Below, in pieces: positions 37,539-47,006 of a stretch of 64,000 nucleotides of DNA; position 1 is the first letter of the stretch, and each line of letters begins with the position of its first letter. This DNA comes from Photobacterium sp. SKA34 (GTDB lineage: Bacteria > Pseudomonadota > Gammaproteobacteria > Enterobacterales > Vibrionaceae), in contig NZ_CH724142.1 in assembly GCF_000153325.1 (NCBI RefSeq), positions 621,184-685,183 on the forward strand. The letters run 5' to 3'. The translations under genes and the position numbers were made by a program. The notes beneath the pieces are model-generated. The model saw only the letters and a list, made by a program, of their open reading frames with translations, was not told the DNA's origin and searched no databases.

Positions 37539-37696
37539 CATAAATTACAATTGATCAACGCATAGCGATTATCAGATCTATGATGAAACGCACAAATTGG
37601 CCTTAAATCTATACCTAGCATTATGAAACAAGGATAGGAATTGCTATTTATAGCAAAAGGCGCTGCAAAAACAATTTTAAAGAGAAGTATCAACTG

Positions 37697-38680
37697 ATGA
37701 CATTAAATGAAATTGCCAAGCTTGCTGGTGTATCAAGAACCACGGCTAGCTATATTATTAACGGTAAAGCTGAGCAATATCGAATCAGTGAGAAGACACA
37801 ACAAAAAGTCCTCGCAGTGGTTAATGCGCATAATTATCGCCCAAACCATGCGGCGTCCTCCCTTCGTGCAGGAAGTAGTCAATCGCTGGGTTTGATCATC
37901 CCTGATCTCGAAAATACAAGCTATGCAAAGATTGCTAAATTATTAGAATTGAATGCTAGAACTGCAGGTTATCAAGTTATTATTTCGTGTAGTGATGATG
38001 ATCCTGTCACTGAAGTAGACGTAGCAAATCTATTATTAAGCCGTAAATTAGACGCACTTATTGTTGCGAGTGCCCTTCCTGCTGATAATGAGTTTTACAA
38101 AAACGTACAGGCTAAAGGTACGCCTGTTATCGCCATTGACCGCGCATTAGATGATGAATACTTTGCATCCGTAATTAGTGAAGATCTTGAAGGGGCCTAT
38201 GCATTAACGAACGCACTGTTAGATCAGCCTATTTCATCAATCGGCTTAATTGGGGCAGTCGCTGAGTTGGGTGTTTCGATTGAACGAGAACAAGGTTTTC
38301 AAGCCTCGATCAACAATCACCTCAAAACAGTGAATGTTAGTCTTGCCTATGGTGAACAATTTAGCCAACAGCATGGCGCGTTGATTGCTCAGCAATGGAT
38401 TAATGCTCACTGCTTTCCTGAAGCGATCCTTGCCACTTCTTATACCTTGTTTGAAGGTGTTTTAGATTGTTTGTTAAAGCACCCTGATATAATGGCAAGA
38501 ACATACTTGGCAACCTTTGGGGACAATCGCTTACTTGACTTTTTACCCAATAAAATCCAATCACTCCCACAGCAATTCGATTTAATTGCTGATCATGCGC
38601 TACAACTCGCCCTCTCTGCGATTCAAGGTCATTATCAGCAAGGCATTGAAGTCGTGCCAAGAAAAGTGATGCGCCGATAA
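37697..38680 (+). CDS. cra: Catabolite repressor/activator Cra (FruR)
   Basis: A LacI-family regulator of 327 residues. Its DNA-binding release is triggered by fructose-1-phosphate (and fructose-1,6-bisphosphate by literature). The HTH is TLNEIAKLAGVSRTTASYII, followed by the hinge NYRPNHAASSLRAG and the sugar-binding fold (LGLIIPDLENTSYAKIA, VIAIDRAL, TFGDNRLLDFLPN). It is divergent from fruBKA, and Cra-type palindromes occupy the intergenic region. Compared with E. coli Cra the length and order are standard. Its adjacency to fru suggests the local FruR role, with or without the global one. Confidence 0.94.
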   Translation: MTLNEIAKLAGVSRTTASYIINGKAEQYRISEKTQQKVLAVVNAHNYRPNHAASSLRAGSSQSLGLIIPDLENTSYAKIAKLLELNARTAGYQVIISCSDDDPVTEVDVANLLLSRKLDALIVASALPADNEFYKNVQAKGTPVIAIDRALDDEYFASVISEDLEGAYALTNALLDQPISSIGLIGAVAELGVSIEREQGFQASINNHLKTVNVSLAYGEQFSQQHGALIAQQWINAHCFPEAILATSYTLFEGVLDCLLKHPDIMARTYLATFGDNRLLDFLPNKIQSLPQQFDLIADHALQLALSAIQGHYQQGIEVVPRKVMRR

Positions 38681-38820
38681 ATCAGTATGCATTACAAAAT
38701 ATCAGCATAATCTTTAATAACCCGTTAGATATTCAATACCTACAAGACATAAATAGATTGATAGGATGTGATATTAGTCGCATAATCATAGCAAGTCATC
38801 ATCTACCTTTATGGCACGCT

Positions 38821-39855
38821 ATGTACCTTCGTTTTAAAAATTTGCTGTTAACGCACGCACAATTTGCTAATGCCCTTCGTATCACTATGGCTATCGCATT
38901 TAGCTTGGTCTTTTATCATTTTATTCCTGTTCCTCATTCAATGTGGGGACCAGTTACAGTAGGAGTGGTGTTGATGCAGCCACATGTAGGCGTAGTCAAA
39001 GAAAAAGGCTTCCAACGTGTAGGTGGAACATTACTCGGAGCCATTCTGGGTTTAGTTACTGTATTTTTTCCACAAAACCTCGTTGCATTTATTCCTATAT
39101 GGATACTAACGTTGTGTTTTTTACTGTTACTAAAAGCACATGGTAAGAATACGTATATCTTTTTCTTAGCAGTAATGACGCTGATCATCGTGGCATATCA
39201 AGGTAACAGTACCCAAGAAATCTCTGTTGCATTATGGCGAGTCACCAATATTATTATTGGTAGTTTGATCGCGATGTCTTTTTCAATACTCTTCCCTATT
39301 CGCGCCAAATATTCATGGGATAAGCTATTTAATCAAAACATGCATGATTTACGTCAGTTTTATCAAGCGCATGCATCAGCCCATGTACCAAGTATTAAGG
39401 CACTGGCGCAGTTCAAAAACCACGTGAATGAACGCCAAATAAAAATGATAAGTTTGCTGGCGAATGTACAAAAGGAAAACCCAAAGTCAGCGGGACACTT
39501 TAAAGCAATTGTAACCATTCAAAGTTCGATGATTAGCTTAATTGAACAACTCATCGAAACCCATTGGAGTTCAGATATCGGTCGCCGTAAGCTATTAGAG
39601 CAAACAGGATTGAAAAACTATCAGCAGCAAATAGTGCTGATTTTAAATCAATTAGCCGATGACAAAGATCTTAATATTGAACTGCCAGACATTCAGCAAC
39701 TAAAACAGATGGCATTACAAATATCACAGCCAAAAGACTCGATTTTACTGGGGCCTTATGGTTATCTATGGTTAACGCGTCAATTGGTTTACCGTTTAGA
39801 TGAGTTAATTGTACAATTGAAATTAATTAAAAATACAAAAACCTTATCAGTATAA
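38821..39855 (+). CDS. FUSC-family inner-membrane protein
   Basis: A 344-residue protein of the fusaric-acid-resistance-like (FUSC/YccS-type) superfamily. About six membrane helices lie in the first 160 residues (ALRITMAIAFSLVFYHFI, WGPVTVGVVLMQPHVG, LGAILGLVTVFFP, LTLCFLLLL, FFLAVMTLIIVAY, IIIGSLIAMSFSILFP). The motif GVVKEKGFQRVGGTLLGAILG is typical of the family. A cytoplasmic helical domain forms the C-terminal half. Members are linked to efflux of aromatic acids or other compounds; no periplasmic adaptor gene is adjacent, so the cargo is open. I use the ATG at 38821; a TTG at 38758 is in frame but adds an unlikely leader. No good ribosome site is visible for either. Confidence 0.82.
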   Translation: MYLRFKNLLLTHAQFANALRITMAIAFSLVFYHFIPVPHSMWGPVTVGVVLMQPHVGVVKEKGFQRVGGTLLGAILGLVTVFFPQNLVAFIPIWILTLCFLLLLKAHGKNTYIFFLAVMTLIIVAYQGNSTQEISVALWRVTNIIIGSLIAMSFSILFPIRAKYSWDKLFNQNMHDLRQFYQAHASAHVPSIKALAQFKNHVNERQIKMISLLANVQKENPKSAGHFKAIVTIQSSMISLIEQLIETHWSSDIGRRKLLEQTGLKNYQQQIVLILNQLADDKDLNIELPDIQQLKQMALQISQPKDSILLGPYGYLWLTRQLVYRLDELIVQLKLIKNTKTLSV

Positions 39856-40007
39856 TGATACGAATGGTTAGTAATCTATACAGATGACAATCTTGATAAT
39901 TGAATAATGTATAAATAATTATCGCATAAATAAAGAAATGCCAAACGGTAAACAACAACGTAAACTGACTCAATAATATATTTACAGCTATGTCGGGAGA
40001 ATCAGCA

Positions 40008-40382
40008 ATGACTCATAAAACGAAAACAATGGAAGTACCTGTAGCCATCGCCGATCGAGTACAGGCTTTAATTGATGCATTTGAAGCCAAACAGAAATTT
40101 AATGCCGAGCAGAAAGAAATAGTAAACAACTTCCTTGCTATGGATGGTTTAAGCTGTGAAATGGCGGTTTATAGCCTACCTCAAGCAGAATTAATGAATA
40201 CATTACGCTTTGCTTATGAGCTATCAGGTACAAACAGTAAATTTGTCACTAGCATTTTGACGCTAACGCGAGAGAACCCGAAAAAAGTTTTATCTGACGC
40301 TCAACGCGCTTCGGCAAAAAGCTTGTTATTTAACCTAATCAACGACCCTTCTGTTGTTTCTGCTATGAAAGAAATAGATTAA
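40008..40382 (+). CDS. Small helical protein of unknown function
   Basis: A 124-residue soluble protein, mostly helical by composition, that I do not recognise. The N-terminal TMEVPVAIADRVQALIDAFEAK recalls short DNA-binding or chaperone-like helices but gives no firm match. No signal peptide or membrane helix is present. The ATG at 40008 has GGGAGA about 8 bases upstream, which supports it over an in-frame ATG at 39990 lying on that same box. A strong terminator follows, shared with the convergent PpsA-like gene. Confidence 0.75.
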   Translation: MTHKTKTMEVPVAIADRVQALIDAFEAKQKFNAEQKEIVNNFLAMDGLSCEMAVYSLPQAELMNTLRFAYELSGTNSKFVTSILTLTRENPKKVLSDAQRASAKSLLFNLINDPSVVSAMKEID

Positions 40383-40413
40383 TTCAGCCCATTCTTTTTA
40401 TAAAAGACAAAAC

Positions 40414-40447
40414 AAAACGGCATGGTTAAAATTAACCATGCCGTTTT
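40414..40447. terminator. Bidirectional terminator
   Basis: A 16-bp perfect stem (arms 40414-40429 and 40432-40447) with A and T runs lies between convergent genes. Confidence 0.9.
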
Positions 40448-40479
40448 TAATCCTACAACACTATCTATTTGGCATAATC

Positions 40480-41367
40480 TTAACTAATAACAGTAGTTAC
40501 ACCTTGCTCTTTTAGCCATGAGCTAAATCGTGGTGAGTCTTCAATAAAGCGGCTATACACCAAACATGGTTTATTCGAGCTTTCTACTGACTTCAATAAC
40601 ATTTTCACTAACAAAAGTAGTGCGTCGTTTTGTGCATCCGACATGTAGTTTAACGATGTATTCTCAATATCTTGGCCAAGTGTAAATTGTGCTAATTGCT
40701 CAACATCAATAATAAAACCATCAAAATACTGCAAGAATGTTTCTGCTAATAATGCATTTGAAGGGACGCTACACATCATAAAGACTTTTAAATCATCAGC
40801 ACCACGACACAAACCTTGCTCAGCCAATAAATCAATCACTGTCGCCGCCTCACTGAACGTACGAACAAACGGTACAACAAGCTCGATATTTTTCGCATCA
40901 AGGCGTGCACGTTTAATCGCTTCACATTCTAGTTCAAACGCTTTTCGGTAATCTACATGACCGAGTCGAGATGCACCACGTAACCCCATTGTTGGATTAA
41001 TTTCGTCTTGCTCTAATTCCGCACCTAATAAATGGCTGCGAGAGTATGAATTATCACTGGTTAAACATACTTTTAACGGCGCATCGCCTTGAGTGGTAGC
41101 CACTTTAATCAATAACTGGCTAAGTTTGGTTACAAATAATTCAGCGAAAGGCGTTTGATTATCGGCTTCTTTAAGCGCATCAAAAATAGCAGCTGTCGTT
41201 TCAGTAGAAAGTAATTCAGGCTTAGTAACAGCACAAGGATGAACACCAATATCATGAGCAATAAGATCATCAAGTGAGACAATCCCCACCTCACCATTTT
41301 CAAGTCCCGTTAACTGCACCGATGACGTCAACATTGCAGTTAACGTTAATTCATTTTCAGTTGTCAT
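40480..41367 (-). CDS. Stand-alone PEP-synthase C-terminal-domain protein, degenerate active site
   Basis: A 295-residue protein matching only the C-terminal PEP-binding barrel of phosphoenolpyruvate synthase (PpsA, about 790 residues). Shared blocks are DLIAHDIGVHP, NPTMGLRGASR followed by FELECEAIKRAR, ELVVPFVRTFSEA, and MCSVPSNALLAETFLQYFDGF. The ATP-grasp and phospho-histidine domains are absent. The catalytic motifs are changed: GSNDMTQ is replaced by IDVEQLAQ, and the GQGPSD loop with the catalytic cysteine reads YSRFIEDSPRF. It should not make PEP but might still bind PEP or pyruvate. It is divergent from aroH, as ppsA is in E. coli (with ppsR between, missing here). It has an intact frame and good start, so it looks maintained rather than a fragment. 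Confidence 0.85.
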   Translation of the reverse strand: MTTENELTLTAMLTSSVQLTGLENGEVGIVSLDDLIAHDIGVHPCAVTKPELLSTETTAAIFDALKEADNQTPFAELFVTKLSQLLIKVATTQGDAPLKVCLTSDNSYSRSHLLGAELEQDEINPTMGLRGASRLGHVDYRKAFELECEAIKRARLDAKNIELVVPFVRTFSEAATVIDLLAEQGLCRGADDLKVFMMCSVPSNALLAETFLQYFDGFIIDVEQLAQFTLGQDIENTSLNYMSDAQNDALLLLVKMLLKSVESSNKPCLVYSRFIEDSPRFSSWLKEQGVTTVIS

Positions 41368-41706
41368 AAAGCACCAATACTTCCTTGTTAATAAGATGAG
41401 TATTTAAATAAATCGTCATCTAAAGCATGTGTATTCAGAAATACATTAAACACTATTACCGTATATCGACCTTACTTTGTGTTGAATTATCAGGCAAGAA
41501 CTAAAGCTAATTACTGATAACTTATTCATATCAATCAAACTTTAAAGCTTGATCATTTCTTGATTATAAAATCATCATTAGTTTTCAATCGTAGTAATAG
41601 GATGGTTAAAAACCTAAGTGATATCACAAGTTTGGTTTATTAAAACCGATTTTTGGGCTATCTTAGCGGTGTTATTACAGAGATCCTCAAGGTAGGCAAA
41701 CATATT
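41368..41706. other. Divergent promoter region of PpsA-like gene and aroH
   Basis: About 340 AT-rich bases. I looked for TyrR or TrpR operator patterns and found none convincing. A small GGTTT-ATT-AAAACC stem followed by GATTTTT lies about 50 bases before aroH, too weak to call an attenuator. Confidence 0.4.
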
Positions 41707-42765
41707 ATGCCAATGAAAACAGATGAACTTCGCACCGTGAGTTTAGGCTTGATGCCAACTCCAGCTGAAATTGAAGCAACATCACCAATGACTGATGAAA
41801 TTGCGGCGCATGTAGATCACTCCCGCAAACAGATTGAGGCGATTTTAACGGGTCAAGATTCCCGTTTACTGGTGATTGTTGGACCATGTTCTATACATGA
41901 TACCGATGCAGCAGTTGATTATGCGAAACGCCTTGTTGCTGTACAAGAAACATATAAAGACCAATTGTTTATCGTAATGCGTACCTATTTCGAAAAACCA
42001 CGTACCGTGGTCGGCTGGAAAGGTTTAGTTACGGATCCTCATTTAGATGGCAGTTTAGACTTAGTAACTGGTTTAGAAAAAGCACGCAAACTATTAATTG
42101 ATATTAACTCACTAGGCTTACCCACTGCGACTGAATTCCTCGATATGATCACTGGTCAATACCTTGCTGATCTTATCAGTTGGGGTGCCATTGGTGCGCG
42201 TACTACAGAATCTCAGATCCACCGTGAAATGGCATCAGCACTGTCTTGCCCTGTTGGCTTTAAAAACGGCACAGACGGTAATACAAAAATTGCGATTGAT
42301 GCTATTCGCGCCACTCGTGAATCTCACCTTTTCTGTTCACCGGCAAAAAATGGACAAATGACGATTTACCGTACTTCCGGTAACCCTTACGGTCATATTA
42401 TTTTACGTGGCGGTAAGATGCCAAATTATCACGCTGAAGACGTCGCAACAGCATGTGAGGCATTAGCCGAGTTTGAATTACCACAGAGATTAATTGTCGA
42501 TTTTAGTCATGGCAACTGCCAAAAACAGCATAAACGTCAATTAGATGTCACAGCTGAAATTTGTGAACAATTAAAAAATAGTAGCCAGTCTATTGCGGGT
42601 ATCATGGCAGAAAGCTTTATTGAAGAAGGGAATCAAGCAGTTATTGAAAACAAACTTGATGAGCTTGTTTACGGTAAATCTATTACTGACCCTTGTATTC
42701 ACTGGAACGACACGCTTAAGATGCTCGATATGCTAGCGGATGCCGTTAAAACAGCACAACGCTAA
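41707..42765 (+). CDS. aroH: DAHP synthase, AroH-like (Trp-sensitive type)
   Basis: First enzyme of aromatic amino-acid synthesis, condensing phosphoenolpyruvate and erythrose-4-phosphate to DAHP. The protein has 352 residues. Core motifs are GPCSIHD, MRTYFEKPRT-VVGWKGL, TATEFLDM, GARTTESQIHREMASALSCPVGFKNGTDG and VDFSHGNCQKQHKRQ. By eye it follows E. coli AroH more closely than AroG or AroF, for example KTDELRT near the start, NGQMTIY-TSGNPYGHII and NYHAEDVA. Feedback type is inferred from this similarity only. The ATG at 41707 has AAGGTAGG upstream; an ATG two codons later is also possible. The divergent neighbour is a PEP-synthase-domain protein, and PEP is a substrate here. Confidence 0.92.
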   Translation: MPMKTDELRTVSLGLMPTPAEIEATSPMTDEIAAHVDHSRKQIEAILTGQDSRLLVIVGPCSIHDTDAAVDYAKRLVAVQETYKDQLFIVMRTYFEKPRTVVGWKGLVTDPHLDGSLDLVTGLEKARKLLIDINSLGLPTATEFLDMITGQYLADLISWGAIGARTTESQIHREMASALSCPVGFKNGTDGNTKIAIDAIRATRESHLFCSPAKNGQMTIYRTSGNPYGHIILRGGKMPNYHAEDVATACEALAEFELPQRLIVDFSHGNCQKQHKRQLDVTAEICEQLKNSSQSIAGIMAESFIEEGNQAVIENKLDELVYGKSITDPCIHWNDTLKMLDMLADAVKTAQR

Positions 42766-42911
42766 AATATCAATAAAAACAATTTGATGATATATAATAC
42801 CTAGATAAAAGAGAGGCATAGATTGCTTCTCCTTCATTATTAAGCGGTATAATATACGTGTTAATGTAGATAGGAAATATTCCCTTAGACTTATGATAAG
42901 AGGCCATAAAC

Positions 42912-43394
42912 ATGCCATCTTTTGATATTGTTTCAGAAGTAGATTCCGTAGAAATCAAAAATGCAGTAGATAACTCAAAGCGTGAATTAGACACGCGTTT
43001 CGACTTCCGTAATGTTGAATCAAGCATTGAATTAAACAAAGAAATTGTAAAAATCACATCTGAGTCTGAATTCCAAGTAGACCAAATCGTTGCTATTTTG
43101 CGTAGTAACCTTGCTAAACGTGGTGTAGATGCTAATGCGCTTGAGCGTAAAACAGTCACTTTCTCAGGTAAAACAGCATCACAAAATATTGAATTTAAGC
43201 AAGGCGTAGAAACCTCAAACGCGAAGAAATTAGTGAAAACGATTAAAGACGCTAAACTGAAAGTTCAAGTTTCCATCCAAGGTGAGAAACTACGCGTTAC
43301 AGGTAAAAAGCGTGACGACCTACAAGCGACTATGTCACTTGTGCGTGAACAAGATTTAGGTCAACCATTCCAATTTGATAATTTCCGCGACTGA
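42912..43394 (+). CDS. yajQ: YajQ family nucleotide-binding protein
   Basis: A 160-residue cytoplasmic protein of the YajQ family, two ferredoxin-like domains; some members bind cyclic-di-GMP or nucleic acid by literature. Motifs are [21 protein letters not shown] at the start, [56 protein letters not shown] and the terminal [10 protein letters not shown]. The length is standard and the frame is intact. It is monocistronic between aroH and sdaC, with its own terminator. Confidence 0.96.
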   Translation: MPSFDIVSEVDSVEIKNAVDNSKRELDTRFDFRNVESSIELNKEIVKITSESEFQVDQIVAILRSNLAKRGVDANALERKTVTFSGKTASQNIEFKQGVETSNAKKLVKTIKDAKLKVQVSIQGEKLRVTGKKRDDLQATMSLVREQDLGQPFQFDNFRD

Positions 43395-43410
43395 TTTTAT
43401 CCAAATAGCT

Positions 43411-43441
43411 AAAAAAGGAAGGCTTTTTGTCTTCCTTTTTT
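43411..43441 (+). terminator. Intrinsic terminator after yajQ
   Basis: The stem AAAAAAGGAAG/CTTCCTTTTTT has a 9-base loop and a long T run. Confidence 0.85.
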
Positions 43442-43676
43442 TTAAAGTTTTTTTGTGCAGATTAAAATAATATTGTAAAAAATATACTCGAGGTGTATTA
43501 TTCAAAATATAGTTTAAAAGCATTTTTAGTCATACAAATTGCATACCTCACCCGATATATACACTTTTATTACATAAAAAACCCACCATTATCACTGCAT
43601 AATAATGTTATTAATATAACGTTAACGCACTTGTATGCTTTGTAATCGAACGCAAATTTTTTCTCTTCAAAATTTG

Positions 43677-43703
43677 TTGAACCTCAGATTTTTCCCCTAT
43701 AAT
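43677..43703 (+). promoter_or_regulatory. Sigma-70-type promoter of sdaC
   Basis: A consensus TATAAT at 43698-43703 is preceded by TTGAAC at 43677-43682 (15-base spacer) or overlapping TTGTTG at 43674-43679 (18). It would start an unusually long leader of about 275 bases before sdaC, beginning with a possible TTCGATA/TATCGAA stem near 43711-43743. The rest of 43442-43987 shows no convincing gene. Confidence 0.6.
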
Positions 43704-43987
43704 GCGCGTTATTCGATAGGGGCACTATTTACAAGGTTATCGAACAGAGAGAATCACAGCAGACATTGTTTATAACTTGCTTGATGTCAGCATGGAAACA
43801 CAAGAGCGACAACGGACCCGTCACTGAATATAGAATGCATATCCTATATTTCACCATCAAATCGCATGTTCACACTTCTTATTTTTTGAAGCTTTATCTG
43901 TTGCTCTTCACATATGCGACCAAGGAAGATCAGAATAACTCAGCCCTTTGAAAGTTAAACATAATACTTATAAAGGAGATGTCCATT

Positions 43988-45277
43988 ATGGGCACCGAAC
44001 AAAATTTAACGGCAACGGCTTCTGCACAAAGCAAAAAATTAGGGTGGAGCAAAAGTGATACATTATGGATGCTTGGTCTATACGGTACAGCCGTAGGCGC
44101 AGGTACTCTATTTTTACCAATTAATGCGGGGGTTGGTGGTTTAATTCCATTACTTGTAATGGCCGTTCTCGCTTTTCCAATGACATTCTTTGCCCACCGT
44201 GCAATGACACGTTTTGTATTATCAAGTTCGAATCCTGGCGCTGATATTACAGAAGTTGTTGAAGAGCACTTTGGTAAGGGCATGGGTAAAGTGATCACAT
44301 TACTTTATTTCTTTGCTATCTACCCTATCCTATTAGTTTACAGTGTTGCACTAACAAATACTGTTGAAAGCTTTATGCTTAACCAGTTAGGTATCGAACC
44401 ACCAGCACGTGCAATTTTAGCGTTAGTATTGATCCTTGGTTTAATGGCAATTGTTCGTTTAGGTGAGCAATTAATTGTTAAAGCGATGAGTATCTTGGTA
44501 TTCCCATTCGTTGCTGTATTATTAATTCTTGCACTATTTCTTGTACCGTACTGGAATGACTCTATCTTCCACAACGTTATGCCAGCAGACGGTGGCTTAA
44601 ACTCAGTGATGCTTGCAGTATGGCTAATTTTACCGGTAATGGTTTTCTCGTTTAACCACTCACCTGTTATCTCATCATTTGCTGTTGCTAAGCAAAAAGA
44701 ATACGGCGTAAACGCAGAGCGTCAAAGTTCACGTATTCTAGCGCGTGCTCACATTATGATGGTATTAACCGTAATGTTCTTCGTTTTCAGCTGTGTATTA
44801 AGCTTATCACCTGAAAACTTAGCAGAAGCTAAAGCGAATAACGTATCTATTCTGACTTACTTAGCGAACCACTTCGATACACCGATCATTGCTTATGTTG
44901 CACCGATTGTAGCGATTATTGCAATTACTAAGTCTTTCCTTGGCCACTACTTAGGTGCAAGTGAAGGTCTAAATGGTTTAGTTATCAAAGTTACTCGTGA
45001 TAAGAATAAAGAGATCTCAAGTAAGGCACTAAACCGTTTTACCGCAATCTTTATGCTAGTAACAACATGGGCAGTAGCAACACTAAACCCAAGCATTCTA
45101 GGTATGATTGAGAGCTTAGGTGGTCCTATCATTGCAATGTTGCTATTTATTATGCCAATGTATGCAATCAAAAAAGTACCAGCGATGAAGAAATACTCAG
45201 GCGCAATCAGTAATGTATTTGTGACGGTTATCGGACTTGTTTCTATCTCTGCAATCTTCTACTCATTATTTATGTAA
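43988..45277 (+). CDS. sdaC: Serine/proton symporter of the HAAAP family
   Basis: An inner-membrane amino-acid permease of 429 residues and about 11 helices, closest by eye to SdaC, which takes up L-serine with protons. Features are MLGLYGTAVGAGTLFLPINAGVGG at the first helix, FAIYPILLVYSVALTNTVESF, VMVFSFNHSPVISSFAVAKQKEYG, and a large cytoplasmic loop with KSFLGHYLGASEGLNGL. The start at 43988 is chosen because AAAGGAG lies 9 bases upstream; it directly abuts the in-frame ATG at 43979. It stands alone with its own promoter, long leader and terminator. No serine deaminase gene follows. Confidence 0.93.
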   Translation: MGTEQNLTATASAQSKKLGWSKSDTLWMLGLYGTAVGAGTLFLPINAGVGGLIPLLVMAVLAFPMTFFAHRAMTRFVLSSSNPGADITEVVEEHFGKGMGKVITLLYFFAIYPILLVYSVALTNTVESFMLNQLGIEPPARAILALVLILGLMAIVRLGEQLIVKAMSILVFPFVAVLLILALFLVPYWNDSIFHNVMPADGGLNSVMLAVWLILPVMVFSFNHSPVISSFAVAKQKEYGVNAERQSSRILARAHIMMVLTVMFFVFSCVLSLSPENLAEAKANNVSILTYLANHFDTPIIAYVAPIVAIIAITKSFLGHYLGASEGLNGLVIKVTRDKNKEISSKALNRFTAIFMLVTTWAVATLNPSILGMIESLGGPIIAMLLFIMPMYAIKKVPAMKKYSGAISNVFVTVIGLVSISAIFYSLFM

Positions 45278-45294
45278 TGTATAAACAATGAGTT

Positions 45295-45321
45295 AAAAGG
45301 CTAGCTTAGTGCTAGCCTTTT
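45295..45321 (+). terminator. Intrinsic terminator after sdaC
   Basis: The perfect stem AAAAGGCTAGC/GCTAGCCTTTT with loop TTAGT is followed by T runs. Confidence 0.92.
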
Positions 45322-45415
45322 TGTTTTTTACTCTTTATCACTCTCAATATTGTTAAAAATTTGCTACATTATTAATAGCGTATGCCATTTTTATAACTTA
45401 AATATTGGGTAGCCA

Positions 45416-46042
45416 ATGACTAATCAGCCAATTGATTTTCAACTCGAACACGAGAACCCGCTAATTTGGCCGATATTGTCATTACTGCAACACCAACCCA
45501 AAAACTGGATGATCCATACCCTTAGCCAAGCATTAAGTGAAAAAGAAATGTTAGATACGCTTGATAGTGATAGTAATAAGGATCTATTCAAACGCAATTT
45601 CTTATTAATGAATGCACTCTACCAACTCCAAATATTGTTGTTTCCTAAACAATGGCTACAAGTTCAAGCAATGGATATTCAACTGCTTAATATTGTTTAT
45701 CAAAACCATCATTTAGAACAAGAAGATCCGTTACGAGAGTATTATTTAGACTGGAGAAACTATCATGCTGATAGCAATGCGATAGAGCAACTACTAGGCT
45801 CTTTTTGGCGACGTTACCAGCAACATATTAATAATCACACAATAAATATTACGACGACATCCATTGACGATGATTTTGATTTATTTTCTTTATCCAATAC
45901 AGCAACACTATCGGAAGTCAGAAAACAATGGCGTCGTTTAGCACTACAATGGCACCCAGATCGTGAAGATGGTGATAGTGAGAAATTCAAACTATTTTAC
46001 AACGCTAACCAACGATTAATTAGTTACTTAAAGAATAAGTAG
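45416..46042 (+). CDS. DnaJ-related protein with C-terminal J domain
   Basis: A 208-residue cytoplasmic co-chaperone-like protein. The first 140 residues match the DnaJ-related N-terminal domain (NPLIWPILSLLQHQPKNWMIHTLSQ, FKRNFLLMNALYQLQ, DPLREYYLDW). The J domain occupies the last 55 residues with VRKQWRRLALQWHPDRE, including the HPD tripeptide that stimulates Hsp70 ATPase. Glycine-rich and zinc-finger regions of DnaJ are absent. It might serve DnaK or one of the two Hsp70-like proteins encoded 6-9 kb downstream; that pairing is only a proposal. Confidence 0.9.
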   Translation: MTNQPIDFQLEHENPLIWPILSLLQHQPKNWMIHTLSQALSEKEMLDTLDSDSNKDLFKRNFLLMNALYQLQILLFPKQWLQVQAMDIQLLNIVYQNHHLEQEDPLREYYLDWRNYHADSNAIEQLLGSFWRRYQQHINNHTINITTTSIDDDFDLFSLSNTATLSEVRKQWRRLALQWHPDREDGDSEKFKLFYNANQRLISYLKNK

Positions 46043-46156
46043 ACGTACTGATAATCAGACGGCTAATTTTTCACACACAGCTATCACAAAGTCCTGACAG
46101 TAAAATAACTTTCACCATCTACATTGCCCCCGACATTTATTTATGGCTGCGAGACA

Positions 46157-46903
46157 ATGAAACTATATTATTTACTTCCTTTAACTACTTTCTTGTGCCA
46201 GACGGCTTTTGCTGCGACATCAACAGAAACGGCAGAAAAAGATCCTGCATTTGATGGTTCAGCAAAACTCGGCTTTATCTACTCAAAAACAACCAATACT
46301 TCAATGTCGTTGAATTCCGCAACAGATCTTAATTACAAAAAAAATAATTGGTCGAATAAATTATCCTTAAGTTCTTTTTATACCGATAGTACTGAAGAAG
46401 AAGATGGTGTTAATAAATATCAAATAGCACTAAAAAACGAATACGCGATGGGGCCTCATTCTTTTACTTATTTAAGTAATACCTATAATCACGATCAATT
46501 TGGTACATATCGCAGTGAATATATTGTTTCTACTGGTTTAGGCTACAAATTTTACGATACCAAAACAACAAAATTAGTTGTTGGTGGTGGTCCTGGTTAT
46601 CGTCATAGTCGTCGCCAAGCAGATGATCCTGATTACCCAAATCAAACAGAACAAAACATGATTGCTAATGCATTCTTACAAGGAAAAAAACAGTTTACAC
46701 CAACTTTTTCTGCTGGGTTTGAAAGCAATGTTGACTACGGTAGTTCTAATACAACCTATAATTTAGAAGCATTTATAAAGAACCGATTAATTGATCATAT
46801 TGCACTCATGTTAGATACCCAATATATCTACAATACAGAAGTGGCAAGTGATAAAAGTAACGATGAGATATACAGTACGGTCAGTATTACTTACGATTTT
46901 TAA
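46157..46903 (+). CDS. DUF481-family outer-membrane beta-barrel protein
   Basis: An exported protein of 248 residues with a clear signal peptide (MKLYYLLPLTTFLCQTAFA). The mature part is made of alternating hydrophobic beta strands ending in an aromatic residue (VSITYDF), the sign of an outer-membrane barrel. The pattern GSAKLGFIYSKTTNTSMSLN and the GGGPGYRH segment fit DUF481 (YdiY-like), whose role is unknown. The start at 46157 places the signal peptide at the N-terminus; an upstream in-frame start at 46124 is unlikely. Confidence 0.85.
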   Translation: MKLYYLLPLTTFLCQTAFAATSTETAEKDPAFDGSAKLGFIYSKTTNTSMSLNSATDLNYKKNNWSNKLSLSSFYTDSTEEEDGVNKYQIALKNEYAMGPHSFTYLSNTYNHDQFGTYRSEYIVSTGLGYKFYDTKTTKLVVGGGPGYRHSRRQADDPDYPNQTEQNMIANAFLQGKKQFTPTFSAGFESNVDYGSSNTTYNLEAFIKNRLIDHIALMLDTQYIYNTEVASDKSNDEIYSTVSITYDF

Positions 46904-46942
46904 TCTTTTTCTTATAGAAAATATTTAGTTAGATATAAAAAA

Positions 46943-46965
46943 GCCGAAGATTAATAACCTTCGGC
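46943..46965. terminator. Terminator between DUF481 gene and the first acyltransferase
   Basis: GCCGAAG/CTTCGGC stem with a 9-base loop flanked by A and T runs, lying between convergent genes. Confidence 0.75.
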
Positions 46966-47006
46966 ATTTCTATTCCCTCTTTATATATTCGCTATCTTTG
47001 TCTTAA

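Noticed and set aside
41440-41700. TyrR or TrpR operator upstream of aroH
   Set aside because: No TGTAAA-N6-TTTACA or trp-operator-like palindrome was found.
43766-43951. 61-codon open frame upstream of sdaC
   Set aside because: No ribosome site and no family-like composition; it lies in the sdaC leader. Most likely chance.
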